Source: Paenibacillus melissococcoides (GTDB lineage: Bacteria > Bacillota > Bacilli > Paenibacillales > Paenibacillaceae). Taken from it: 64,000 bases of DNA. Shown piece by piece: positions 44,311 to 53,917 of the stretch (position 1 is the stretch's first letter; each line of letters begins with the position of its first letter). The stretch covers positions 1,265,001 to 1,329,000 of the forward strand of contig CALYLO010000001.1 of assembly GCA_944800085.1 (NCBI GenBank), in the 5' to 3' direction. The notes beneath the pieces were generated by a model. That model ran no database searches and was not told the DNA's origin. It was given only the letters and a program-made list of their open reading frames with translations. The translations under genes were made by a program, and so were the position numbers.

Positions 44311-46086
44311 GTGAAGAAAAGTTGGGTTATTTTTCTGTGCTTGCTGCTGTCGCTTGCGCTGATGCTGTCGGCATGCGGCGGTGGCGGCGATGCCGCGGAA
44401 CCGTCCAAGGAACCGGGTCAAGAACAGCAGGGCAATGAGCCGAAGAAGAAGGGGGATGGAGAACAGGCTGCCGACCCGGAAGAAGCCGAGTTCGTCAACG
44501 AAGGGATTGTAAAGGCTTCCGATCCGAGCAAATCGCCGGCTAACGCCACGGCCCGGACAGACACGCTGATCATCGGCATGCAGGCTCCGGCTGGAATTTT
44601 CCATCCGCTTTACGCGGAAACGGTTTATGATAATTACGTGACGAAAACATTGTTCAGGGCGATGCTGGAAGTGCAGAAGGACGGGACGTATGCGCCGTTG
44701 CTGGCGGAGAAGTACGAAGTTTCCCCGGATAATTTGACCCACACCTACAAGCTGAAGGAAGGCCTGAAGTTCAGCGACGGTTCGCCGCTGACGGCGGAAG
44801 ACGTCGCCTTTACGATTACCGTCCTGCATGACAAGTCGTATGACGGTCCAATGGATATCCTCCGGGAGGCCAAAATCAAAGGCGGCAGGGAATACTTTGA
44901 CGGCAAAGCAACCTCCATTGAAGGCATCAAGGTTATCGATCCTCTCACCATTGAGTTTACAACGATTGAGCCGAGCGCCTTGGCGCAGTCCTCTATCGGC
45001 GCGACTGGCATTCTCTCCAAAGCTTATTACGGAAAAGATTACAAGCAAGGCAATTTGAGCTACATGAACGACCTGTTCACGAAGCCGCTTGGCAACGGGC
45101 CATACAAGCTGGATAAATTCCAGGCCGGCCAGGACGTATCCTTTGTCGCCAATGAGAACTATTTCAATGGCGCACCGAAGATCCCGAAGCTGATCTACAA
45201 GTTCACGACCGACGAGACGAACGCGCAGCTGCTGCAGACCGGGGATACGGATATGGACTTCATCTCCGCGAACCTTGACAACTTCGAGCTGCTTAAATCA
45301 ATGGGCTTCCTCGATATTTCCTTGTTCCCGACCAATGGCTATGGCTACATCGCCTTTAACCATAACCGGGCAAAGTTCCAGGATGTGAAGGTACGGCAGG
45401 CATTGGCGTACGGCCTGGACCGCGAGCAAATCGTGGAAGCCGTATACCAGGGGTATGCCGAGGTCATCAACGTACCGCAATCGAAGCTGTCCTGGGCCTA
45501 TACCGATGAAGTGAACAAATACGAGTTCAACCTGGAAAAAGCGAAGCAACTGCTTGAAGAGGCGGGCTGGAAGGTTGGCGCGGATGGCATACGTGAGAAA
45601 GACGGCGAGAAATTCAAGATCAACTTTACCGCTACATCGCCGAATGTGGTGAATGACGCGATTATTCCGGTAGCGCAAGCGAACTACAAGGAATTGGGCA
45701 TCGAATTCGTTGCCGAACAAATGGACTTCAACGCCGTCGTTGAGAAGCGGAAGAAGGGCGATTTTGATATGCTGTTCATGGCTTGGCGCCTTGATCCGGA
45801 TCCGCAAGGAGCACAAAATATCTTCGTTACCGGAGGATCCTGGAACGAAATCGGCTACTCCAACAACAAAGTCGACGAGCTGTTCGAAAAAGGCGGAAAA
45901 ACACTGGATATGGAGGAACGCAAAGCGATCTACAAAGAGCTGTATCAAGAAATCAATGAGGATTTGCCATACATCTTTATGTACCAGCGCCGCGATATGT
46001 GGGGCAATAATGCACGCTTCACGGGGCTCGATATGAGTCCTTACCGCGACTTCTCTTATGGCGTAGATGCATTGATGATTAATTAA
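44311..46086 (+). CDS. peptide ABC transporter substrate-binding lipoprotein, copy 2
   Basis: Same length (591) and architecture as the paralogue at 28485: lipobox LSAC after VIFLCLLLSLALMLS, charged linker, SBP_bac_5 domain (LKFSDGSPLTAEDVAFTITV; FNHNRAKFQDVKVRQALAYG; EDLPYIFMYQRRDMWGNN). Differences are scattered single residues, for example LSPDPQGA against LDPDPQGA, with mostly silent changes elsewhere, so both copies look maintained. GTG start after GGGGGAG. No permease genes adjacent. Confidence 0.92.
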   Translation: MKKSWVIFLCLLLSLALMLSACGGGGDAAEPSKEPGQEQQGNEPKKKGDGEQAADPEEAEFVNEGIVKASDPSKSPANATARTDTLIIGMQAPAGIFHPLYAETVYDNYVTKTLFRAMLEVQKDGTYAPLLAEKYEVSPDNLTHTYKLKEGLKFSDGSPLTAEDVAFTITVLHDKSYDGPMDILREAKIKGGREYFDGKATSIEGIKVIDPLTIEFTTIEPSALAQSSIGATGILSKAYYGKDYKQGNLSYMNDLFTKPLGNGPYKLDKFQAGQDVSFVANENYFNGAPKIPKLIYKFTTDETNAQLLQTGDTDMDFISANLDNFELLKSMGFLDISLFPTNGYGYIAFNHNRAKFQDVKVRQALAYGLDREQIVEAVYQGYAEVINVPQSKLSWAYTDEVNKYEFNLEKAKQLLEEAGWKVGADGIREKDGEKFKINFTATSPNVVNDAIIPVAQANYKELGIEFVAEQMDFNAVVEKRKKGDFDMLFMAWRLDPDPQGAQNIFVTGGSWNEIGYSNNKVDELFEKGGKTLDMEERKAIYKELYQEINEDLPYIFMYQRRDMWGNNARFTGLDMSPYRDFSYGVDALMIN

Positions 46087-46101
46087 TCCACTGTTGCCGA
46101 A

Positions 46102-46134
46102 CCCTCCCCCGTTCTGACGGGAGAGGGTTTTTTG
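46102..46134 (+). terminator. rho-independent terminator of binding-protein copy 2
   Basis: CCCTCCCCCGTT and GACGGGAGAGGG followed by six Ts, matching the copy 1 terminator with small changes. Confidence 0.85.
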
Positions 46135-46149
46135 TGACAGGAAAAGGTC

Positions 46150-46178
46150 TTGATAATATTTGCCATCTGTCCTATGAT
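46150..46178 (+). promoter_or_regulatory. sigma-A promoter for carbamate kinase
   Basis: TTGATA and TATGAT with a 17-base spacer, about 60 bases before the ribosome site of the kinase gene. Confidence 0.6.
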
Positions 46179-46239
46179 TCTATGATAGCCTTGATCCAAT
46201 CGTTTACAGCGTCATATCCATCAATCACGGAAGGAGCGG

Positions 46240-47235
46240 ATTCGTCTGACTGTACATAGACCGACAGAGCAGCTTACCATTCTTGCCGCATTGGGCGGGA
46301 ATGCCATTCTGCAGCCAGGGCAGGAGGCCACCTATGCGAATCAATTGGCGAACGTGCGGCGAAGCTGCAGCGTGTTGGCCCGATTGGCCGGGCAAGGACA
46401 CCGGCTCGTCATTACGCATGGCAATGGACCACAGGTCGGCAATCTGCTGCGCCAGCAGGAAGAAGCGCAGGCGGAAGTGCCGCCGCTGCCCCTCGATGTA
46501 TGCACGGCCCAGAGCCAAGGCTTCATCGGCTTTATGATTCAGCAATTATTGCGCAATGAGCTGGCAAAGGGCGGCCACGGCCATTCGGTTGTCAGCTTGA
46601 TTACGAGAGTGGAGGTGGCGGCGGACGATCCGGCCTTCGGCAATCCGAGCAAGCCGATCGGCAGCTTCTACACGGAGGAGGAAGCGAAGCGGCTTATGAC
46701 CGCCAAAGGCTGGCAGTTGAAGCCGGATGCGAACCGGGGCTGGCGGCGTGTTGTCCCGTCTCCGCGGCCTCAAGCGATTGTGGAAGCAGACGTCGTAAGG
46801 CAACTGCTCGAATTGAACCAGATTGTCATTGCCTGCGGGGGAGGCGGGATTCCGGTTGTCCGGCAGGAAGACGGCAGCTATACAGGCATTGAGGCCGTAA
46901 TTGACAAAGATTTCAGCAGCTTCAGGCTCGCTCGCGAGATACAAGCCGATGTGCTGCTTATTCTGACTGACGTCGAGCACGTCTATGCCGACTATGGCCG
47001 TCCGGAGCAGCGGCCTCTGACCAGCCTGACCCCATCCGGTGCGGCTGAATATATGGAAGCGGGGCATTTCAGCCAAGGCAGTATGCGCCCGAAGGTGGAG
47101 GCTGCCGCGTCCTTCGCCGCACGCGGGGGAACCGCGATAATTTGCTCGCTCGATCGGGCGGATCTCGCGCTGTCCGGTCTGGCAGGCACGCGCATTGTTC
47201 CAGAGACCGCCGAAGCGGCGAGTTATCATCAATAG
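46240..47235 (+). CDS. arcC: carbamate kinase, start codon unclear
   Basis: The enzyme makes ATP and carbamate from carbamoyl phosphate and ADP, usually the last step of arginine deiminase or purine/allantoin breakdown. Motifs: LAALGGNAILQPG, ITHGNGPQVGNLL, VIACGGGGIPVV, EAVIDKDFSSFRLA and FSQGSMRPKVEAA. Family similarity extends upstream of TTG 46291, to about QLTILAAL. AAGGAG lies just before ATT 46240 (ATT CGT CTG ACT), so a rare ATT start or the CTG at 46246 is likely. No arcA or arcB nearby. Ends 66 bases before the next small gene. Confidence 0.85.
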   Translation: MRLTVHRPTEQLTILAALGGNAILQPGQEATYANQLANVRRSCSVLARLAGQGHRLVITHGNGPQVGNLLRQQEEAQAEVPPLPLDVCTAQSQGFIGFMIQQLLRNELAKGGHGHSVVSLITRVEVAADDPAFGNPSKPIGSFYTEEEAKRLMTAKGWQLKPDANRGWRRVVPSPRPQAIVEADVVRQLLELNQIVIACGGGGIPVVRQEDGSYTGIEAVIDKDFSSFRLAREIQADVLLILTDVEHVYADYGRPEQRPLTSLTPSGAAEYMEAGHFSQGSMRPKVEAAASFAARGGTAIICSLDRADLALSGLAGTRIVPETAEAASYHQ

Positions 47236-47301
47236 GGCACATAGATACGCGGCTTGACAGGAACAATAAGAGAGAGCCTATGGTGAAAGGAATGTCTATT
47301 G

Positions 47302-47463
47302 ATGAACGATAAGCAGAAGAAGCAATCCGGGCCGACCTTCGCGCCTGGCATGGAGCTGGATAATTTGAAAGAAAAGGCGACTCCGGAAGAAATTGAACGC
47401 GGCGACTCGACTTCCGTTACCAATCTCATTCTGGATCGGACCGGCGACGACAACCAAGGTTAA
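47302..47463 (+). CDS. small acidic/hydrophilic protein of unknown function (53 aa)
   Basis: ATG after AAAGGA at 11 bases. MNDKQKKQSGPTFAPGMELD, then TPEEIERGDSTSVTNLILDR is short, polar and non-repetitive. A terminator follows at once, supporting a real gene. Family unknown; likely a small spore-former protein. Confidence 0.5.
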   Translation: MNDKQKKQSGPTFAPGMELDNLKEKATPEEIERGDSTSVTNLILDRTGDDNQG

Positions 47464-47477
47464 CGAGCCGGAGCCAT

Positions 47478-47524
47478 GAGCCGTTCTGCGATGCCGAAAC
47501 GCATGCAGGACGGCTCTTATTTAT
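47478..47524 (+). terminator. rho-independent terminator
   Basis: GAGCCGTTCTGC and GCAGGACGGCTC around a loop, followed by TTATTTAT. Confidence 0.7.
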
Positions 47525-47795
47525 AATAGAAGAAAGCCGTCATCGAAAATGGGCATGGCTAACGAAAGCAAGAATACGGAAAATAATGACACCCCAGGTC
47601 AGTAATGAATATCTATGGAACTATGCTATACTGAAGACCGTAATAGTATATGTGTCTGACTCGTTTTGCTTGGGGGCGCAACCGAACGGCGGATTGGACC
47701 GTCTAATGTAGGGGAGCTTTGCAAAACGGCGGCTGATGCCTCATAATGACACAAGGGGGCTCAACGTCCCTTACCATGGAAAAAGGAGTTACTGT

Positions 47796-49394
47796 ATGAG
47801 CACTTACATAGCAGAACGTTATCAGCTGAATTCCGTCATCTTTCACTTGGGCGGCGGCATTCTCTATGAAGCCGTCGATATGTCTTTGCAGCGGGACGTA
47901 TTTATTTATGTGGTCGAAAATACCGATTCGGGCCGCGCAGAGGAATACCGCAACGCATTCGGGAATGTATCGCATTTTTCCAATAACCGATTTTTCCATA
48001 TGCTGAATGCGGGCATGTCCGGACAGGACTTCTACGTGGTGTTTATGGCGTACAGCGGCATGCCGTTAGTGAAATATGCGCAGCGGCACGCCTTGAGCTC
48101 GGAGAAGGTGCTGTCCATGATCTACGAGCTGGGCACCAGCATCCAGGAAGCGCTGGAGGAAGGGGTCAGCCGATTCCCGGTCACGATTGATAATGTGTGG
48201 GTGACGGCGGATAATCAACTGATTATTATGAACTACTGGACCCAGGCGGAGGAAGGGGAGCACGGCACCACCGCCTTGTACCGGCTGCTGTATCAGCTCT
48301 GCACGCTTCATCCGCATGTCCCTTCGCAATTCGATGTCGTCGAGACTCGCTTGTACGGCGCATTGAAGGACTTGAATGATGTGCAGAGAGATTTGGTTCT
48401 GAAGCTGATGAGGAAGGTGCACACGGGAGATGCCTCACTGTTCACCTTCATGGTCGGGCTGCGGGAGATTCTCGAGCAGCCGGACGCGCCGATGCAGGCC
48501 AGCCGCGAGGTGGCGACGCCCGTATTCACGGCCCCTCCTCCGCTTGAGGAATTGCCGCCCCGGCGTCCTCTTGACGAAGCGGAGCCGGATGATGCGGAAG
48601 AAGACGAGGAGCTGGCCGAAGAAGAGGATGACGATGATTACGAGCGCAAGGAAGCCGCTTCCTTCAACGGAAGCAAGATGCTGCTTATCGTTGCCTGCGT
48701 GTGCGTCTTTTTCGCTGTCCTGGGCGGAGCCGTTATCTGGGCCAATTCGCTCTCCAAAGACAATGAGCCGGTGGCGGTGACCGAGCCGGGGCAAGAAGGC
48801 GGCTCCGACGCGGCGGCGGAACAGCCGGGCGGCAGCGGCGACAATGCCGATAATGGCGCTGTCGTTCCGGATGGCGGCGATAACGGTTCCGTTGCCGATC
48901 CGGATACGTCCGTCAGCTCGGACGGAGGCTCCTCAAGTTCGAACGGGGGCTCATCGAGCTCGAGCATCGATAGCGGCAGCAGTGCCGGCCAAGGATCGCA
49001 GCAGCCGGATACGAATACGGGAACGCCAACGCAGCCGGATACGCAGCAGCCGGGCACAACCGAGCCTGGAACGACAGATCCAGGGACGACTACGCCGGGA
49101 ACCGGGACGCCAGACACGGGAACGCCGGCCGATCCGGCGAATCCGGGGACGGAGACGCCTCCTGCTGAAGCGGGACAGCCGGGCGAAGGAGAAGTGGAGG
49201 TTCCGAGCCTGATCGGTCTGACGCTGGAGCAGGCTGAGGAGCAAGTCAAGGCTGCGGGCCTTCGCTGGCAGTATTTCAAGGAGAACAGCGATGAGCAGCC
49301 GGCTGGCCAGATCTTCAAGCAGGAGCCGGAAGCAGGCGCACCGATCAAGAAGGGCGACCGAGTCACTTTCTATATTAGCCGGGAACAGAAATAA
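47796..49394 (+). CDS. membrane-anchored PASTA-domain pseudokinase
   Basis: An N-terminal kinase-like region (about 1-250: YQLNSVIFHLGGGILYEAVD, MLNAGMSGQDFYVVFMAYSG) follows the order of PrkC-type Ser/Thr kinases. However, the glycine loop is degenerate and there is no HRD or DFG motif, so it should not phosphorylate. Acidic Pro-rich linker, one transmembrane helix (MLLIVACVCVFFAVLGGAVI, near 305), a long Ser/Gly/Thr/Pro-rich wall-spanning linker, and one PASTA domain (VPSLIGLTLEQAEEQV to the end) complete it. ATG 47796 follows AAAAAGGAG. It may scaffold or sense muropeptides. Confidence 0.82.
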   Translation: MSTYIAERYQLNSVIFHLGGGILYEAVDMSLQRDVFIYVVENTDSGRAEEYRNAFGNVSHFSNNRFFHMLNAGMSGQDFYVVFMAYSGMPLVKYAQRHALSSEKVLSMIYELGTSIQEALEEGVSRFPVTIDNVWVTADNQLIIMNYWTQAEEGEHGTTALYRLLYQLCTLHPHVPSQFDVVETRLYGALKDLNDVQRDLVLKLMRKVHTGDASLFTFMVGLREILEQPDAPMQASREVATPVFTAPPPLEELPPRRPLDEAEPDDAEEDEELAEEEDDDDYERKEAASFNGSKMLLIVACVCVFFAVLGGAVIWANSLSKDNEPVAVTEPGQEGGSDAAAEQPGGSGDNADNGAVVPDGGDNGSVADPDTSVSSDGGSSSSNGGSSSSSIDSGSSAGQGSQQPDTNTGTPTQPDTQQPGTTEPGTTDPGTTTPGTGTPDTGTPADPANPGTETPPAEAGQPGEGEVEVPSLIGLTLEQAEEQVKAAGLRWQYFKENSDEQPAGQIFKQEPEAGAPIKKGDRVTFYISREQK

Positions 49395-49408
49395 GCTTAG
49401 GAAGAGAA

Positions 49409-49443
49409 GGAGAACTGCCGATGAAGGGGCAGTTCTCCTTTTT
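49409..49443 (+). terminator. rho-independent terminator of the PASTA gene
   Basis: GGAGAACTGCC and GGCAGTTCTCC followed by five Ts. Confidence 0.85.
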
Positions 49444-49458
49444 GCTTGCTGCAGGAAA

Positions 49459-49516
49459 AAGAAGCCCCCGCTCCCAGACGCGCCATTCAAGCGCAGGGGC
49501 GAGGGCTTCTTTATTC
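49459..49516 (-). terminator. rho-independent terminator of the gcvT operon
   Basis: On the minus strand AAGAAGCCCTCGCCCC pairs with GGAGCGGGGGCTTCTT, followed by TTTTCC, right after the gcvPB stop codon. The plus strand also ends in a T-rich run. Confidence 0.75.
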
Positions 49517-49517
49517 G

Positions 49518-50975
49518 TTAGTTGCAAGCGCAATTCAAGACCGGCTTGCGCGCGGCCAGCGTCTCGTCCAGCCTTCTCACATCGGTGCGATGCGGCGCGT
49601 TAAGCAGCAGATCCGGCTGTTCTTCCGCTTCCTTCGCAATCTGAATCATCGTGTCGATGAAAGCGTCGAGCGTCTCCTTGCTCTCGGTCTCGGTCGGCTC
49701 AATCATCATGCATTCCTCGACATTAAGCGGGAAGTAGATGGTCGGCGGATGGAATCCGAAGTCAAGCAGACGCTTGGCGACGTCCAGCGTGCGAACGCCA
49801 TATTGCTTCAAGCCGCTGCCGGAGATGACGAATTCATGCTTGCATACGCCCGGATACGGTACCTCGAAGTACGGCGCCAGCCGGTGCATCATGTAGTTCG
49901 CGTTCAGCACCGCGCATTCGGATACGCGGCGAAGACCGTCCGGCCCGTAGGTGCGCATATAGGTGTACGCGCGCACGAGAATGCCGAAGTTGCCAAGGTA
50001 TGCTTTGACCCTGCCGATCGAGGTTGGCCGTTCTTCCTCGAATCCGTAACTGCCGTCTTCCTTCTTCACAATGAGCGGCTTCGGCAAGTATGGCGCCAGT
50101 ATGCTCTTGACGCCGACCGGGCCGGCCCCGGGACCGCCGCCGCCATGCGGCGTGCTCATCGTCTTGTGCAGATTCAAATGCACGACATCGAAGCCCATGT
50201 CTCCCGGACGGGTGATGCCCATAATGGCGTTGGAATTCGCGCCGTCATAGTACAGCAGGCCGCCGGCTTCGTGGACGATATCGGCAATCGCGAGGATATG
50301 CTCCTCGAACAAGCCGAGCGTGCTCGGATTGGTAAGCATGAGCGCCGCCGTATCCGGACCGACTGCCGCCCGCAGCGCCTCAAGATCGACCAGCCCCCGT
50401 TCATCCGAGGGGATCGTAATCGTATCCAGTCCGGCCGCCGTCGCGCTCGCCGGGTTCGTGCCGTGAGACGAGTCAGGGACGATAACCTTGGTCCGGTGCT
50501 CGCCCTTGCTCTCATGGTAGGCCCGGATCATCATCAGGCCCGTCCATTCCCCGTGAGCGCCTGCCGCCGGCTGTAGCGTAACCTCGTCCATCCCCGTCAG
50601 CGCGGCCAGATCCTGCTGGAGGGTATACAACATTTCCAGTGCGCCTTGAATGCTCTCCGCCGGCTGATACGGGTGAATTTTGGCGAAGCCCGCCAAGCGG
50701 GCGGCATCTTCATTAATCTTCGGATTGTACTTCATCGTGCAGGAGCCGAGCGGGTAGAAGCCGTTGTCGATGCCGAAGTTGCGGCGCGACAGCTCGGTGT
50801 AATGGCGGATAACATCGACTTCATACACTTCCGGCAATTCCGCCGGCTGCTGGCGGAGCATCGCCGCCGGTATCATTTCTTCGATATCCCGCTGGGGAAC
50901 ATCGCATTCTGGCAGCGAATAAGCGGTTCGCCCCGGCTTGCTCAGCTCGAAGATCAGCTTTTTCTCCGGTCTCAT
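49518..50975 (-). CDS. gcvPB: glycine dehydrogenase (aminomethyl-transferring) subunit 2
   Basis: P-protein C-terminal half of the glycine cleavage system, decarboxylating glycine with PLP and passing aminomethyl to the lipoyl arm of GcvH. The PLP lysine lies in [20 protein letters not shown]. Other family blocks are [37 protein letters not shown] and [11 protein letters not shown]. The 485-residue length is normal. Its ATG overlaps the stop of gcvPA by four bases. Third gene of the gcvT-gcvPA-gcvPB operon. Confidence 0.97.
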   Translation of the reverse strand: MRPEKKLIFELSKPGRTAYSLPECDVPQRDIEEMIPAAMLRQQPAELPEVYEVDVIRHYTELSRRNFGIDNGFYPLGSCTMKYNPKINEDAARLAGFAKIHPYQPAESIQGALEMLYTLQQDLAALTGMDEVTLQPAAGAHGEWTGLMMIRAYHESKGEHRTKVIVPDSSHGTNPASATAAGLDTITIPSDERGLVDLEALRAAVGPDTAALMLTNPSTLGLFEEHILAIADIVHEAGGLLYYDGANSNAIMGITRPGDMGFDVVHLNLHKTMSTPHGGGGPGAGPVGVKSILAPYLPKPLIVKKEDGSYGFEEERPTSIGRVKAYLGNFGILVRAYTYMRTYGPDGLRRVSECAVLNANYMMHRLAPYFEVPYPGVCKHEFVISGSGLKQYGVRTLDVAKRLLDFGFHPPTIYFPLNVEECMMIEPTETESKETLDAFIDTMIQIAKEAEEQPDLLLNAPHRTDVRRLDETLAARKPVLNCACN

Positions 50976-52330
50976 ACAGCATCCTCCAATCGTGCGGCAA
51001 ATTGGTCGATTTCCGCCTTCGTCCGGCGTTCCGTCACGGCGATCAGCATATGGCCCGCCAGCTCCGGATAGTAACGGGATACATCCAGTCCGCCGATGAA
51101 TCCTTCCTTCATCAGGGCGGCGTTCAAGGCCGCCGGGCAGACGCCATCCGGCAGCTTGACCAGGAATTCATTGAAGAACGGCGAGGTGAATGGAAGGGAC
51201 AGGGCCTTCGATTGCGTTATCCGATCGGCGGCGTAATGCGCCTTTTGGATGTTCAGATTCGCGACCTCGCGGATGCCGGCTTTGCCCATCACGGACAAAT
51301 AGACGGAAGCGCTCAAAGCCAGCAGCGCCTGGTTCGAGCAAATGTTGGACGTCGCCTTCTCGCGGCGGATATGCTGCTCGCGGGCTTGCAGCGTCAGCAC
51401 GAAGCCCCGCTTGCCGTCGCGATCCTTGGTCTGGCCCACGATCCGGCCAGGTATGCGGCGCATCAGCGGCTCGGATACGGCGAAGTAGCCGCAGGTCGGA
51501 CCGCCCAGCGAGGAAGCGATGCCGAACGGCTGGGCGTCTCCGACGACGACGTCGGCGCCGAGCTGTCCCGGGCTCTCCAGCAGGCCGAGCGACAGCGGAT
51601 TGGCACTCATAATAAGCAATCCTTTGCGCCCGTGAATCATCGGTTCGATGGCGCGCACATCCTCGATGCAGCCGAAGAAGTTAGGCGATTGCACGATGAC
51701 CGCAGCCGTGTCGTCCGTCATGAGCGCCTCCAGCTTCTCCAGATCGGTCACTCCATTCGCATCGGGCGCCTCCACAATGTCCATGCCGAGTCCGCGGGCG
51801 CTCGTATGCAGGATCTGCCGCGCTTCCGGATGCACGGTACGGGAGACAACGATCCGCTTCCTCTTCGTAACGGCGCTTGCCAGCACCCCGGCTTCCGCCA
51901 GCGCGGTCGCCCCGTCATACATGCTCGCATTGGCCACCTTCATGCCGGTCAATTCGCATATATAGGATTGGAATTCGAATATGGCCTGCAGTTCTCCCTG
52001 GCTGATTTCCGGCTGATATGGCGTATAGGCGGTATAGAACTCGGAACGAGAGATTACGTGATTGATGACGACCGGAATATGATGGTCATAGATCCCCGCC
52101 CCAAGAAAGCTCGCATATTGATCGAGGTTGGCGTTGCGGGCGGCCAGTTCCTGCATATGGCGCAGCAGGGCCGCTTCGTCCAGCGCCTCGGATATCGGAA
52201 GCCGGCCCTTGTAGCGGACCGCTTCCGGAATGTCGCGGAACAGCTCGGCGATCGATGCCGCGCCGATCGCCGCGAGCATGTCCCGCTCGTCCTGCTCGGT
52301 CATCGGAATATAGCGATGTGTCTTGGTCAT
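50972..52330 (-). CDS. gcvPA: glycine dehydrogenase (aminomethyl-transferring) subunit 1
   Basis: N-terminal half of split P-protein, forming a heterotetramer with GcvPB. Motifs: [63 protein letters not shown] and [20 protein letters not shown] (with LQA here). 452 residues, normal. The start overlaps the end of gcvT by four bases, so the three genes are translationally coupled. Confidence 0.97.
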   Translation of the reverse strand: MTKTHRYIPMTEQDERDMLAAIGAASIAELFRDIPEAVRYKGRLPISEALDEAALLRHMQELAARNANLDQYASFLGAGIYDHHIPVVINHVISRSEFYTAYTPYQPEISQGELQAIFEFQSYICELTGMKVANASMYDGATALAEAGVLASAVTKRKRIVVSRTVHPEARQILHTSARGLGMDIVEAPDANGVTDLEKLEALMTDDTAAVIVQSPNFFGCIEDVRAIEPMIHGRKGLLIMSANPLSLGLLESPGQLGADVVVGDAQPFGIASSLGGPTCGYFAVSEPLMRRIPGRIVGQTKDRDGKRGFVLTLQAREQHIRREKATSNICSNQALLALSASVYLSVMGKAGIREVANLNIQKAHYAADRITQSKALSLPFTSPFFNEFLVKLPDGVCPAALNAALMKEGFIGGLDVSRYYPELAGHMLIAVTERRTKAEIDQFAARLEDAV

Positions 52331-53451
52331 GTAGGCGAACCTCCCTTGGTTGTAGTAGGGCGTTGATAGAATGGGGCGGCGACGACGCGGGCCTTGAGCC
52401 GCTTGCCGCGAATCTCTACTTCCAGTTCCGTGTCCAGTTCGGCATATGGCGATTCAATGAGCGCCAGGCCGAGATTCCGCTTCAAGGTAGGGGATTGCGT
52501 GCCGGACGTCACTTCTCCGATAAGCTTATCGCCCGCGTAGACGGGATAATGGGTCCGCGGGATGCCGCGATCGATCATTTCGATGCCGGCCAAGCGGCGG
52601 GGAACTCCTTCTTCCTTCTGCTTGGCGATCGCTTCTCTGCCGATGAACTCTCCTTTGTTCAGCTTCACGCACCAGCCAAGCCCCGCTTCCAGCGGCGTAA
52701 TCTGCTCGGACAGCTCCTGGCCGTACAGGGGCAGCTTCGCTTCGAAGCGAAGCGTGTCTCTGGCCCCCAAGCCTGCCGGAACGAGCCCGAACGGTTCGCC
52801 GATCCGCAGCAGCTCCGACCACAGATGGGGCGCATCGTCCGCCGCGATATAGAGCTCGAAGCCATCCTCGCCCGTGTAGCCTGTGCGCGAGACGAGAGCC
52901 CGAACGCCGCACACCTGGACATCGGACAAGAAGTGAAACGATTTCAAATTGCCGACAGCCGCTTCGGTGGCCTGCGTCATAATGGACAGCGCCTGCGGTC
53001 CTTGCAGCGCCAGCAGGGCAGTGCGGGAAGACGCGTTGTCGATATGGACGCCCTTCTCTGCATGGTCCTGCACCCATTGGACAACCTTGTCCGTATTGGA
53101 CGCATTGACGACCAGCATATAGCGATCTTCCGCAAGACGGTAGACGAGCAGGTCGTCAACGACGCCACCGTGCGGATAACAGAGCAGGGAGTACTGCGCC
53201 TTGCCGTCCTCCAGCTTGGACAGATCATTCGTCGTCATCTTTTGCAAAAAGGAGAATGCGGCAGAACCGCTCACGAATAGCTCGCCCATGTGCGATACAT
53301 CGAACAGGCCGGCCTGCTGCCGTACGGCCTCGTGCTCCCGCTGGATGCCGCTGAATTGCACCGGGAGCTCCCAGCCGCCGAAATCGATGCAGCGGACGGA
53401 AGGATGTTCGGCATACTTCGGAAATAGGGGCGTGCGTTGTAACGTGGACAT
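52327..53451 (-). CDS. gcvT: aminomethyltransferase (T-protein of glycine cleavage)
   Basis: Releases ammonia and passes the methylene to tetrahydrofolate. TPLFPKYAEHPSVRCIDFGG, AGLFDVSHMGEL, SRTGYTGEDGFELY and the conserved RDTLRFEAKLPLYGQEL identify it. The ATG at 53451 follows GAGGTGATGTC, giving 374 residues; a longer frame to 53487 has no ribosome site. First gene of the operon, 50 bases after the leader terminator of the glycine riboswitch. Confidence 0.97.
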   Translation of the reverse strand: MSTLQRTPLFPKYAEHPSVRCIDFGGWELPVQFSGIQREHEAVRQQAGLFDVSHMGELFVSGSAAFSFLQKMTTNDLSKLEDGKAQYSLLCYPHGGVVDDLLVYRLAEDRYMLVVNASNTDKVVQWVQDHAEKGVHIDNASSRTALLALQGPQALSIMTQATEAAVGNLKSFHFLSDVQVCGVRALVSRTGYTGEDGFELYIAADDAPHLWSELLRIGEPFGLVPAGLGARDTLRFEAKLPLYGQELSEQITPLEAGLGWCVKLNKGEFIGREAIAKQKEEGVPRRLAGIEMIDRGIPRTHYPVYAGDKLIGEVTSGTQSPTLKRNLGLALIESPYAELDTELEVEIRGKRLKARVVAAPFYQRPTTTKGGSPT

Positions 53452-53501
53452 GACATCACCTCGATATGCATAATGAATGGAACTCAAAAAAAGGACAGGC
53501 G

Positions 53502-53536
53502 AAAAAAGGCCGATCCGCTTCCGGCGGATGCCTTCT
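53502..53536 (-). terminator. leader terminator (expression platform) of the gcvT glycine riboswitch
   Basis: On the minus strand GAAGGCATCCGC and GCGGATCGGCC(TT) followed by six Ts, directly after aptamer 2. Confidence 0.8.
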
Positions 53537-53540
53537 TACG

Positions 53541-53743
53541 CTCTGTCCTGTGTACCTGAGAGTTACCTCATGATCATCCGGCTTCCGTCTGCCGAAGCCG
53601 GCTCATAAGTTTCCCCTTGGGTGACCTGCTTGCGGCGGGTGCTCTCCAGAGGCGCGTCCGGTAAACGTCCTTTTGCCTGAGAGATTCACCCGTGGCGGGC
53701 TTACTCCTTCGGCGTTACTGTCTCGCAGTACTCTCTCCCTTTA
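53541..53743 (-). promoter_or_regulatory. tandem glycine riboswitch upstream of gcvT
   Basis: Two glycine aptamers in a row on the minus strand. The first has GGGAGAGAG, CCGAAGGAGTAAGCC, GGGTGAATCTCTCAGG and CCTCTGGAGAGCACC; the second has CACCCAAGGGGAAAC and AACTCTCAGGTACACAGGAC. Glycine binding should open the leader terminator and let gcvT-gcvPA-gcvPB be transcribed. Confidence 0.95.
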
Positions 53744-53777
53744 CCATCATTCGCAATGTGCAATTGTCATACCTTCA

Positions 53778-53873
53778 TTATTACTCGAACCTTCCTGACA
53801 TTGTCAATCCATTTCTGCGAACTTCCGCGAAAATGATTCTCATATTGACATGGAGGGGAAGCTGAACTACGCT
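53778..53873. promoter_or_regulatory. back-to-back promoters of gcvT and gcvH
   Basis: On the minus strand TTGACA (53802-53807) and TAATAA (53778-53783) are 18 bases apart, for gcvT. On the plus strand TTGACA (53845-53850) and TACGCT (53868-53873) are 17 apart, for gcvH. The two -35 boxes face away from each other across 37 bases. Confidence 0.65.
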
Positions 53874-53917
53874 ATAGATGTAAAATTGGAACAAGATCAC
53901 ATACCGCGAATGAAGAC

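Larger units (their letters stand above)
44112..46135 (+). repeat. 2-kb segmental duplication, copy 2
   Basis: The left boundary is GGGATTTACAAAAC, right after MITE-like copy C and its flank. The homology runs through the gene and terminator to about 46135, as in copy 1 at 28287-30310. Confidence 0.85.

Noticed and set aside
28485..46086. The two binding-protein copies considered as assembly duplication
   Set aside because: They differ at many scattered positions, and their leaders and terminators differ too, so they are distinct loci.
47600..47795. Structured leader upstream of the PASTA gene considered as a riboswitch
   Set aside because: Conserved blocks of GEMM, ydaO, TPP, SAM or glycine classes are absent; only a plain leader is supported.
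49446..52366. Plus-strand frames of 376 and 454 codons across gcvPB and gcvPA
   Set aside because: The minus-strand genes are unmistakable; the plus-strand products are Arg- and Gln-rich shadows without motifs.
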